A stretch of DNA of 64,000 bases from Shewanella violacea DSS12. Its GTDB lineage: Bacteria > Pseudomonadota > Gammaproteobacteria > Enterobacterales > Shewanellaceae. Below are positions 35,664 to 48,001 of the stretch, piece by piece. The DNA is taken from NCBI RefSeq assembly GCF_000091325.1, contig NC_014012.1:248001-312000 (forward strand), in the 5' to 3' direction. Position 1 is the first letter of the stretch. Each line of letters begins with the position of its first letter. Made by a program: the position numbers and the translations under genes. The notes below the pieces were generated by a model. The model was not told the origin of the DNA and did no database searches. It saw only the letters and a program-made list of their open reading frames with translations.

Positions 35664-37046
35664 TTAGGCTCTGGGTAAAACTATGGTCACATTGAGTCCC
35701 TGGGAGATGGCATTTTTTGCCACTATACTGCCTTTATGTGCCGTTACTGCAGCTTCGGCGATAGCCAATCCTAACCCCCACCCACCAGATTCACGTTCTC
35801 GTGCCGATTGAGGACGGTAGAAAGGCTTAAATATGGCCTCAAGATCTTGTTCATTTTCGATGCCGGGTCCGTCATCGATAATCTCAATGATGATACTGGT
35901 GATGGACTCGGATACCTTGATCTCTACGTGAGTATTAGCGTATCGGATGGCGTTACGTAACAGGTTTTCGATGGCACGGGACAGAGGCCTAGGATAGAGA
36001 GGGAGTTTTATCTCCTCATCTATGTTTATCGATAGTGATTTACCTTGTTGCTCGGCTTCAAAATCGGCATCATCTAGAACCTGTCCCAAGATTTCAGCTA
36101 AACCTAGGCTAAGTTTGCTCTCATGGGCGTTGAGTTTTACTTTCGATAGTTCAAGCAGTTCTGCAATCATCAACTCTAATTGCTCTGCTTCATAACCGAT
36201 ACGTTCAGTTTCGGCTGATTCCTGACCCTTCTTCCGAGCGAGAGCCAAGGCTAATTGAAGCCTGGTTAGAGGTGTTCTTAGCTCATGAGAAATATCACTG
36301 ATTAACCTTTGCTGACTCTGAAGCATATTTTCGATGGAGTCGGCCATGCTATTGAAGGCATAAGCTAGCTGACCAATTTCGTCTTTGCGATTAATCGTAG
36401 CCTGGTCGACACGGCTGGTTAAATCTCCGGCTGCAAGTGCATCGGCGCTTAATCTCAATGTACGCAGTGGTTTGCCCAGATGCCAGGCGAGCAGACCACA
36501 TAAGAGTCCTGAGAGCATGATGGCTAAGCTCAATGTCAGCAGTTTATTCTCTGCGAAGAAGAAAAACCAAGGTCTCGGATGGTGATCGGCTAGTCTGCCA
36601 TATATTGAGTATTGCTCTCCCTTGGCATCAAACTTATAGGGGCCAAAGATCAATTCACTCTTAAATTGATGTGTCATGGGGCGCTCAGCCTCATCTGCCA
36701 TCAGCATGAAGCGGCGCAGGCTTCGGGACACCTGGTGTGAGTTAATGACCCTACCCTGATGATCGACGATATAGAAACGGACAGGTTTGTTGTTTATATC
36801 TCTGATGTGGGTGAGGCGTTTGAATCTATGGGTATTAATAGTTTGGCTATTGTCTTCCAAGTGTACACTTACCCGGTCGGCAACCTTAATTAGCAACTTT
36901 GAAAGATGATGAGGAAGCGGTGCTCTGTCATGGCTTTGCTGCAATAAAGGTAGCAGGCCAACAATGGCTATGATCAAGGAGCTACAGAGCCAGAAGCCGA
37001 GTAATAATTTAATAAAAATGCGATTGGGGAGTTTACTCATTGTCAT
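35664..37046 (-). CDS. cpxA: Envelope-stress sensor histidine kinase CpxA
   Basis: A 460-residue sensor kinase. TM1 (LLLGFWLCSSLIIAIVGLLP), a periplasmic sensor of about 130 residues, TM2 (LLTLSLAIMLSGLLCGLLAW), a HAMP domain (ALAAGDLTSRVD), the phospho-acceptor box SDISHELRTPLTRLQ, N box IENLLRNAIRYANTHV, G1 DDGPGI and G2 GGWGLGLAI. Overlaps the cpxR stop by one base (TAATG). The Cpx system senses misfolded envelope proteins; a spy/cpxP-type gene diverges upstream. Conserved shewanella order cpxA-cpxR / cpxP-fieF. Confidence 0.94.
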   Translation of the reverse strand: MTMSKLPNRIFIKLLLGFWLCSSLIIAIVGLLPLLQQSHDRAPLPHHLSKLLIKVADRVSVHLEDNSQTINTHRFKRLTHIRDINNKPVRFYIVDHQGRVINSHQVSRSLRRFMLMADEAERPMTHQFKSELIFGPYKFDAKGEQYSIYGRLADHHPRPWFFFFAENKLLTLSLAIMLSGLLCGLLAWHLGKPLRTLRLSADALAAGDLTSRVDQATINRKDEIGQLAYAFNSMADSIENMLQSQQRLISDISHELRTPLTRLQLALALARKKGQESAETERIGYEAEQLELMIAELLELSKVKLNAHESKLSLGLAEILGQVLDDADFEAEQQGKSLSINIDEEIKLPLYPRPLSRAIENLLRNAIRYANTHVEIKVSESITSIIIEIIDDGPGIENEQDLEAIFKPFYRPQSARERESGGWGLGLAIAEAAVTAHKGSIVAKNAISQGLNVTIVLPRA

Positions 37047-37729
37047 TAGGGTAGCCAGATATAGCCTTTGCCACGAATCGTCTTTACTCTAGGCCTGCCA
37101 TCCATACGTTCAGGCAGTTTCTTACGTAGATTAGAGAGATGCATATCTAAGCTTCTGTCGAATGGCATAAGCTTCTTATTGAGTACTTTCTCACTCAAGC
37201 TCTCTTTGCTTATCAAGTCACCTGCATTTTGTATCATCTCAAATAGCAAACCAAACTCAGTTCCGGTAAGTATGACAAGCTGGTCTTGGCAATAGACTTC
37301 GTGACGACTCGGATCTAGCTTGATATCGCCATATTCATGCAAACAGGATTGTTTGTCGTTGGGTAAAATATGGCTACGACGAATAATGGCCTTGATACGT
37401 GCGACTAGCTCTCTATCGTTGAAAGGCTTAGGCAAGTAATCGTCGGCTCCTATCTCGAGTCCAACAACTCTATCAATCTCATCACCGCGGGCTGTGAGCA
37501 TTAGCACCGGCGTTTGCTTGTTAGCCCTAAGAGATTTTAACACCTCGAAACCATTTAGTTTTGGCAGCATGACATCGAGAAGGATCAAGTCGTAATCTTT
37601 CTCTAGAGCCAGATCTAAACCAGATTGTCCATCATGAGCGAGTGTTAGCTCGAAGCCTTCCAATTCTAGCAGTTGCGCTAATAATTCCGACAAGCCCAAG
37701 TCATCGTCTATCAGTAACAGATGGTTCAT
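37046..37729 (-). CDS. cpxR: Response regulator CpxR
   Basis: A 227-residue OmpR/PhoB-type regulator. Receiver domain with acidic pocket LIDDD near residue 8, phosphorylation Asp in LILLDVMLP at about 52, MLTARGDEID and the conserved Lys in YLPKPF. C-terminal winged helix (LLFEMIQNAGDLISKESLSEKVL, read in two parts, and NLRKKLPERMDGRPRVKTIR). First gene of cpxRA; it faces the Spy/CpxP gene across 246 bp containing two CpxR-type boxes, so autoregulation is likely. Confidence 0.95.
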   Translation of the reverse strand: MNHLLLIDDDLGLSELLAQLLELEGFELTLAHDGQSGLDLALEKDYDLILLDVMLPKLNGFEVLKSLRANKQTPVLMLTARGDEIDRVVGLEIGADDYLPKPFNDRELVARIKAIIRRSHILPNDKQSCLHEYGDIKLDPSRHEVYCQDQLVILTGTEFGLLFEMIQNAGDLISKESLSEKVLNKKLMPFDRSLDMHLSNLRKKLPERMDGRPRVKTIRGKGYIWLP

Positions 37730-37803
37730 ATGTCTCTTTGCCTTAAATCAATATGCTAACAAGATGAGTATACCTTTTTGGATGTCAATTGCAGTTTATC
37801 AAT

Positions 37804-37818
37804 GTAAGTCTAAGTAAA
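37804..37818 (+). promoter_or_regulatory. CpxR box, near-consensus
   Basis: GTAAG-TCTAA-GTAAA, one mismatch from the E. coli CpxR consensus GTAAA-N5-GTAAA, in the cpxR/cpxP divergent region. Confidence 0.65.
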
Positions 37819-37871
37819 GATTGCAATAGAGGTCGCTTAAAGCAGAAATTGAAATATAAAAATTAAAAAAA

Positions 37872-37886
37872 TTTACAGTGATTTAC
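37872..37886 (-). promoter_or_regulatory. CpxR box, perfect consensus
   Basis: TTTAC-AGTGA-TTTAC on the plus strand, that is GTAAA-TCACT-GTAAA on the minus strand: an exact match to the E. coli CpxR consensus, about 90 bp upstream of the Spy/CpxP start. Confidence 0.75.
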
Positions 37887-37975
37887 CTTGGACAAACCCT
37901 GACTTACATTGAACTCGCTAAACTGGATGGTGTTGAATGACGTGAAATAACCAATCCCAAATAGAGGTCAGTGAA

Positions 37976-38464
37976 ATGAAAAAGAATACATTGAAAGCAA
38001 GTTTACTCGCAATTGTAGCAAGCACGGCTCTTATTACATCGGCGGTATATGCGGAAAATGGACAAGACGAAGCTCAGCATCATATGAAGAGCGAGCGTTT
38101 GGCTCACCATGGTGGTATGGGTCAAATGTTTAAAGGTCTAGATTTGACCGATGAGCAGAAGTCAGAAATTAAGTTGCTGATGAAAAAGCAAAAGTCTGCA
38201 ATGAAAGCGAATCATCCTAGCAAGGAAGAGCGTCAAGCCAAGAAGGCCGAGTTCTTAAACTTGATCACAGCCGATAACTTCGATGAGACTAAAGCCCAGA
38301 AGCTGATGCAAGTGAGACAAGATAAAATTAAATATAAGAAGTTAGAGGGGATGAAAGTTCAGCACAAGGTATATAAGCTACTTACTCCTAAGCAACAAGA
38401 GCAGTTCAAAGATAACTTTGAAAAAGGCCATTCACGTAAAGGCGAACGTAAAGCTGGGCACTAG
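37976..38464 (+). CDS. Spy/CpxP-family periplasmic chaperone
   Basis: A 162-residue exported protein with a signal peptide (MKKNTLKASLLAIVASTALITSAVYA, in two parts MKKNTLKASL and LAIVASTALITSAVYA). It has the two LTxxQ motifs that define the family: LTDEQKSEIKLLM and LTPKQQEQF. The mature protein is very basic and His-rich at the N-terminus. Members chaperone unfolded periplasmic proteins (Spy) or inhibit CpxA (CpxP). Divergence from cpxRA and flanking CpxR boxes favour a CpxP role. A GAGGTCAGTGAA ribosome region precedes the start. Confidence 0.9.
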   Translation: MKKNTLKASLLAIVASTALITSAVYAENGQDEAQHHMKSERLAHHGGMGQMFKGLDLTDEQKSEIKLLMKKQKSAMKANHPSKEERQAKKAEFLNLITADNFDETKAQKLMQVRQDKIKYKKLEGMKVQHKVYKLLTPKQQEQFKDNFEKGHSRKGERKAGH

Positions 38465-38570
38465 TCATCGGTTTTTACCTATGTATTGATATACACTTGA
38501 GGTCATATGCTTCCCCTGCTTGCTATTCTTAACAAGAGTTAATGGCTATATATAGTAGAAATATGATTTC

Positions 38571-39440
38571 ATGAATCAAACTTCCCAATACGATTTTTGG
38601 GTCAAGTTGGCTAGCCGCGCAGCCGTGGCTACAGCTTTGACCCTTATCATTATCAAAATGGCAGCCTGGATGTACTCAGGTTCTGCGAGCATGCTAGCCT
38701 CATTGACAGATTCATTTGCCGATGCGCTCGCATCCATAGTTAATTTCATCGCAATTCGATATGCCATAGTCCCCGCAGATCAAGATCATAGATATGGTCA
38801 TGGTAAAGCAGAGCCATTAGCGGCATTAGCTCAGTCTGCATTTATCTTAGGTTCAGCATTTTTACTACTTTTTCATGGTGGGGACCGTTTAATTAACCCA
38901 ACACCCGTGCATCACGCCATGCTGGGCGTTGTGGTCTCTATAATTGCGATTATCTTAACCTTTGCCTTAGTTGTTCTGCAGAAGAAAGCCTTAGCCGCTA
39001 CATCTAGCACTATCGTAGAGGCCGACGCACTTCACTATAAATCAGATCTATACTTAAATGCTGCAGTATTAGTAGCCTTAGTGCTTTCACAATATGGCTG
39101 GTGGTGGGCTGATGGCTTGTTTGCAATTCTTATTGCAATTTTTATAGGTCAACAAGCTTTGGGTTTAGGTTATCGCTCAATTCAGTCTCTACTCGATAGA
39201 GAGCTAGATGATGATACTCGGCTAAAGATTATTGAGTTGGCTCAACAAGACCCACAAGTGAAAGGCATCCATGATTTAAGAACCCGAGAATCCGGCAAGA
39301 CCACATTTATTCAATGCCATTTAGAACTGGATGGTTCACTTAGCTTAAGAGAGGCGCATGTCATCGCTGATAAGACCGAAGCAAGAATAAGAGAGGCATT
39401 TTCTGATGCTGAAGTCATCATACATCAAGACCCTGTATAG
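38571..39440 (+). CDS. fieF: Cation-efflux protein FieF (CDF family)
   Basis: A 289-residue cation diffusion facilitator exporting Fe2+/Zn2+ in exchange for protons. Six membrane helices with the metal-site residues visible: SLTDSFADALASIVNF in helix 2 and ALHYKSDLYLNAAVLVAL in helix 5; the loop HRYGHGKAEPLAAL is also conserved. The C-terminal cytoplasmic domain shows HDLRTRESGKTTFIQCHLELD. Length matches E. coli FieF (300). It lies about 100 bp behind the Spy/CpxP gene in the same orientation, so it may belong to the Cpx regulon. Confidence 0.95.
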   Translation: MNQTSQYDFWVKLASRAAVATALTLIIIKMAAWMYSGSASMLASLTDSFADALASIVNFIAIRYAIVPADQDHRYGHGKAEPLAALAQSAFILGSAFLLLFHGGDRLINPTPVHHAMLGVVVSIIAIILTFALVVLQKKALAATSSTIVEADALHYKSDLYLNAAVLVALVLSQYGWWWADGLFAILIAIFIGQQALGLGYRSIQSLLDRELDDDTRLKIIELAQQDPQVKGIHDLRTRESGKTTFIQCHLELDGSLSLREAHVIADKTEARIREAFSDAEVIIHQDPV

Positions 39441-39560
39441 CCAATTACTCGTGTTAAGCCTGTATTTTAGCCGTTCTTAGCTAATATGTGGATAAATCTG
39501 GGGGTAACTTGTGCTTAAATCACTGTTTTTAAAATATGTTTGTTTTTGTCTAAATAGCCC

Positions 39561-39588
39561 TTGTGCTCTGGGCTGATATCCCTATAAT
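39561..39588 (+). promoter_or_regulatory. rrn promoter P1
   Basis: TTGTGC (39561-39566) and TATAAT (39583-39588) with a 16-bp spacer, followed by a GC-rich GCGCATCC discriminator typical of stringently controlled rRNA promoters. T-rich upstream sequence could serve as UP element. Confidence 0.85.
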
Positions 39589-39731
39589 GCGCATCCACTG
39601 ACACGGCAAACCAGTCCTACTAAACATTAAGTTGAGTAAGACTTATAGTAAGACAGGGTCGAGTTAGGGCAACAAGTTAGCTTAGTTTTTTCCTTCGTTT
39701 TAAACGATAAGAATTAAATATTTAAAAGCCC

Positions 39732-39759
39732 TTGACGCCAACCACGGAGAGTGTAGAAT
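39732..39759 (+). promoter_or_regulatory. rrn promoter P2
   Basis: TTGACG and TAGAAT, 16-bp spacer, discriminator ACGCCTCCC, the common gammaproteobacterial rrn promoter form. Confidence 0.85.
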
Positions 39760-39843
39760 ACGCCTCCCTAGCCAAGACGAATAGCCTTGGTCAGTAAGTA
39801 AAAAGCCTTCGACCTAGCGTCAACGGCGGTGCTACTTAGCACC

Positions 39844-39857
39844 ACGTTCTTTAACAA
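39844..39857 (+). promoter_or_regulatory. rrn leader boxA antitermination site
   Basis: GTTCTTTAACAAT in the leader, matching boxA-type sites bound by NusB/S10. A second (TGTTCTTTAAAAATT) lies in the 16S-23S spacer near 41699-41714. Confidence 0.75.
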
Positions 39858-40071
39858 TACAAAACAAGAAATCTGTGTGGACACTCACAGGTGTTGAGTT
39901 ATTCGAAATTGCTTCTTAGGAAGCAATCAAAAATTTAACTCGACGAATCTCTTTTCGAAGAGAAGCTGAGTGACCATAGCAATATGTAAACTTCGAGAGT
40001 CTTTGGACTTTTGAAAAACAGTATAATTCGTTGAGCCGTTTTGCTCTTAACCGAGTAAAACAAAGAACTTT

Positions 40072-41615
<1,544 letters not shown>

Positions 41616-41921
41616 CCTATACGACTAACTCAATATTTGCTGAGTGTTCACACAGATAACTTGTTCTTGTTAGAGCGAGAAACGCACCTTTACGGTGTTG
41701 TTTGTTCTTTAAAAATTTGGAAAGCTGATAGTGTTAATGCGAAAGGGATAATGACTTACTTGTAAGTTGTTATTAATAGCATTAGCGCGAAAAATAAATA
41801 AATAATTGAGTTCTCAAACACTTAAATCAAGTGCCGAAGCATAGCAATATGCTTCAAGAGTATTCTTTTGGCGAAAGTAAACACCATTAGTTGCGATACA
41901 ACAAACTTATGTGGGTTGTAT
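41616..41921 (+). other. 16S-23S internal transcribed spacer without tRNA
   Basis: A 306-bp spacer with a boxA-like element and processing-stem sequences. No tRNA-Ile, tRNA-Ala or tRNA-Glu gene is seen, so this is a tRNA-less rrn copy. Confidence 0.8.
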
Positions 41922-44826
<2,905 letters not shown>

Positions 44827-44982
44827 ACAACCCAGATGGGTTTGTAGCGTTAATGATGATTACTTTACAAGCACAAAAGAATACGAACTTGATTTAAGTC
44901 GAACCAATTATTACTTTATTTAAAGCTATTTAGAATATTTTAAAAGATTCTGAATAGGCAGCTTTCTAAATTTACCAAATTA

Positions 44983-45099
44983 GTCTGGAAACCATAGCAT
45001 TGTGGCACCACCTGAACCCATCTCGAACTCAGAAGTGAAACGCAATCGCGCCGATGGTAGTGTGGGGTCTCCCCATGTGAGAGTAGGTCATTTCCAGGC
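44983..45099 (+). rRNA. rrf: 5S ribosomal RNA
   Basis: About 117 nt. The ends pair (GTCTGGAAA with TTTCCAGGC); the body has CGAACTCAGAAGTGAAACG and GCGCCGATGGTAGTGTGGGG. Its 3' end is duplicated further downstream. Confidence 0.97.
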
Positions 45100-45443
45100 G
45101 CCTAATTAAGTAACTAAGCCACCTTATTAAGGTGGCTTTTTTGCGTCTGGGATTTAATAAAGTTTTGGCTGTTTAGCTCGAACTTACCGGTACAGATATC
45201 AGGTGGCTTATCCACTTAAGCACGTACGTGCAATGCCTACCCCCGATGTCGCCCCGCCGCTGAGCGGGGTCCCCCGCTACGAAATCAAGTTTCTCCGCGT
45301 TCAATTATGGCTGAATACTGTGTATTCAAAGCGCCGTAATTTCACCCCCATGTGTCCACTCCGTGGACTACGAGAGTAGGTCATTTCCAGGCGCCTAATT
45401 AAGTAACTAAGCCACCTTATTAAGGTGGCTTTTTTGCGTCTGG
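45079..45443 (+). repeat. Exact 72-bp duplication of the 5S 3' end plus terminator
   Basis: 45079-45150 (last 21 nt of 5S, spacer, terminator, GCGTCTGG) is repeated without change at 45372-45443. The second copy has no 5S body in front of it. Confidence 0.95.
45116..45142 (+). terminator. rrn operon terminator
   Basis: AAGCCACCTT / AAGGTGGCTT perfect stem with an ATT loop and a T run. An identical copy lies 293 bp further on. Confidence 0.92.
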
Positions 45444-46654
45444 ATGTTTTTAAATATAGATTTTATTACCCATATCCACGTCAATGTAGGCAGGTGACTT
45501 ATCCACTTAGGAAGGCATGAATTCCTACCCCGATGTCGGTCGGTAAATGCTCCTTCAATATCGACACTTCCGCCATCCATGGCGGTCGCCCCGCCGCTGA
45601 GCGGGCTCTCCCGCTACGAAACTAAGTTTCTCCGCGTTCAATTATTGCGTACTCAAAGTGCCATAATTTCACCCCCATGTGTCCACTTTGCGGACTACGA
45701 GAGTTGCTCATTTCCAAGCACCTAATTTCTCGTACAGAGAGTCGATAAATCCCCTGCACTTTGTGTTGGGGATTTTTCGTTTAACAGCTTTTGAAATGAC
45801 CTTCTCGCATGGGGGGGCATAAATAGCGTATGCGAAGCATGCTTCCTTTTATGTGATAGGTAGAGATTTTCTCCTGCAATCTCGACACTTCCCACGTCCC
45901 TGTGGGTCGTAGCTTGATGCATGGGTAGGTAGTAAAACGTTCCAGACATTTTCTACATTCCTCACATCCTTGTGAGTCAACGCGAAGGGCTTGCCCGAAG
46001 CTGGGTCATTGGAAGGCGCCTTGCTTGCAGGCTACAAAGGAGCTACTTCACATGCAGCCCAAAGCTGCTAACGCAGTGTGGTGCCCTCAGTTCGACAACT
46101 ACGTCGTCTGTCGCTACAAAGCAGCTGAATGCTGCGCATCCAAAGCTCTACTTCTCCTCCCCCTTGCGTTTGGCCTTCAGGAAATATCATGTTGGGCCAT
46201 TGGAAGCGACTCTAATTTTTATTCTAAACTACTAATGTCGCATCGAAATATCTGTTCTCCGCGCCCATGAGTTCTGTGAATTGAAAGATCTCAAAGTAAG
46301 GCCATTGATGATTTCTTAGTTCTGGCCTACAAACTAGATCTTAGTTTGGGCACCACTGTTAGACGATTGAGAAACTTTTCGCTACGAATTAGCTGAATGC
46401 TAGACATGCAAAACACAGATTTAAGTCTTAATGTAAGAGTGTTTTTTCTAATAGAAAAAGTGGATAAATTGTGACGTATAAGATGTAAGAAGTAGCATTT
46501 CTGCAGGGCACATTTTAAAGGATTCGAAGCAGGCTCTGGCTGGCACGTTTTGTGTACTATTTTATCTAAATGTGTGATCTCATTGAAGTTAAACTCCTTG
46601 CTCAAATGCCTGTGAAGGTTGACAATATATGCTCGTTTCTAGACTGGTGCATAT
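45151..46654. other. 1.5 kb gene-free stretch of hairpin modules and 5S-tail relics
   Basis: No convincing gene. Further degraded 5S tails lie at 45699-45726 (followed by a terminator-like AAATCCCC/GGGGATTT hairpin at 45747-45775), 46001-46020 and 46191-46220. Between them are many short hairpins: CCCGC-CGCTGA-GCGGG, GCTACGAAA-type modules, GTCCAC/GTGGAC, and CTTCC-stem-stem-GTCG units. Short open frames at 45972-46270 fall on these repeats and are not credible genes. Confidence 0.7.
45747..45780 (+). terminator. Terminator-like hairpin after the third 5S tail
   Basis: AAATCCCC / GGGGATTT stem with a 13-nt loop and T run, in the same relative place as the terminators after the first two 5S tails. 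Confidence 0.65.
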
Positions 46655-47989
46655 GTGTTGATTGCAGAACCGATTAAACAAACATCAGATAATGAATTCA
46701 TGGTCGCGTGTGAAGAATGTGGCTTAGTGGTGAATATTCCTGAGCTCAGTTGCGGTCAAAAGGGGAGTTGTCCTCGCTGTGATCATACAGTAATAAAACA
46801 AATCCGCTTACCCTATCATCGAGTCGTAGCCTATGGCATAGCCTGCCTGATCATGTTGGTCTTGAGTGTTTCTTTTCCATTTATGTCGTTTAGCGTAAAC
46901 GGCATGGGTCAAGAGATCACTTTACTCAATACTGCAGAAACACTTCAACATTTTGAAAATAGTGCACTCGCTATATTATTAATGCTGACGGTATTAATCT
47001 TACCCGCTCTTTATATCTTATTGATGTTGTACTTATATTATCATGCCGCTAATGCAAAACATCTTGGACATAGCATTAATAGGCCTAAGGCGGTTAAGTA
47101 TCTCTGCCGAGTATTATTTAAGATCCAACCTTGGTTAATGGTGGATGTATTCTTAATTGGAGTGCTGATTAGTTTGGTTAAAATATCTGCACTTGCAGAT
47201 ATTGGCCTTGGTAATTCATTTTGGGCGTTTTGTATCTATAGTTTCTTGGTGGTTAAGTGTGTTTCGTTAGTCGATAGAACATGGTTATGGCAGCAATTCT
47301 TTCCCATGCAGCCGATTCAAGGCGTCGATGTGGGGGATAGCCATCTGAGCAATAATCATGTTGCTTGCCATATGTGCAATCAGCTAAACCCTATGCCTAC
47401 GGCTAATCATGGGAAATGCTTACGCTGTGAAAGTCACTTGCATCCTTATAACCCCCAGGATTCACTGCAATATGCATGGGCCTATCTATTGGTCTCTATT
47501 GTATTTTATATTCCGGCCAATCTTTATCCAATGATGTATACCGTGAGCTTAGGTGAAAGTGATGGTTCGACAATTATTGGTGGGGTCATCTTACTATGGG
47601 AAATGGGTTCATGGCCGATTGCCATGGTAATCTTCATTGCCAGCGTACTGATCCCCGTATCAAAGATGTGTACTTTGGTTTATCTCTATTATAGTGCTAG
47701 AAAACGTTCGAATGATTCCTCCTATGTCGCGATTAAACGAATGAGATTGTACCGTGTGACTGAATTTATTGGTCGCTGGTCCATGATCGATATTTTTGTT
47801 GTCGCAATTTTAGTCGCTTTGGTCCAGTTACATAATTTAATGTCGATCTCACCTGGGCCAGCAGCTATCTGTTTTGCTTTTGTGGTGATTTTTACCATGC
47901 TATCGGCAATGAGTTTTGATCCTCGGCTATTTTGGGTCGCCAAAGGTAAGAGTAAGCAAGCTTCGGAGCTGAATAGCATTCAGCAGTAA
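46655..47989 (+). CDS. pqiA: PqiA-like membrane protein (LetA/PqiA family)
   Basis: A 444-residue inner-membrane protein of the PqiA/LetA family, which works with an MCE protein to move lipids between inner and outer membranes. It is a duplicated unit: each half starts with a cytoplasmic zinc ribbon (CEECGLVVN with CPRCDH; CHMCNQLNP with CLRCES) followed by about four membrane helices. The start is GTG at 46655 or TTG at 46658; no good ribosome site, and no ATG nearby. First gene of pqiA-pqiB-pqiC. Confidence 0.92.
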   Translation: MLIAEPIKQTSDNEFMVACEECGLVVNIPELSCGQKGSCPRCDHTVIKQIRLPYHRVVAYGIACLIMLVLSVSFPFMSFSVNGMGQEITLLNTAETLQHFENSALAILLMLTVLILPALYILLMLYLYYHAANAKHLGHSINRPKAVKYLCRVLFKIQPWLMVDVFLIGVLISLVKISALADIGLGNSFWAFCIYSFLVVKCVSLVDRTWLWQQFFPMQPIQGVDVGDSHLSNNHVACHMCNQLNPMPTANHGKCLRCESHLHPYNPQDSLQYAWAYLLVSIVFYIPANLYPMMYTVSLGESDGSTIIGGVILLWEMGSWPIAMVIFIASVLIPVSKMCTLVYLYYSARKRSNDSSYVAIKRMRLYRVTEFIGRWSMIDIFVVAILVALVQLHNLMSISPGPAAICFAFVVIFTMLSAMSFDPRLFWVAKGKSKQASELNSIQQ

Positions 47990-48001
47990 ATATGAATATT
48001 A

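Noticed and set aside
41616..41921. tRNA gene in the 16S-23S spacer
   Set aside because: No tRNA T-arm or acceptor pattern was found in the 306-bp spacer.
45972..46270. Two overlapping frames downstream of the rrn operon
   Set aside because: They cross the hairpin repeats and a 5S-tail relic, overlap each other and lack ribosome sites.
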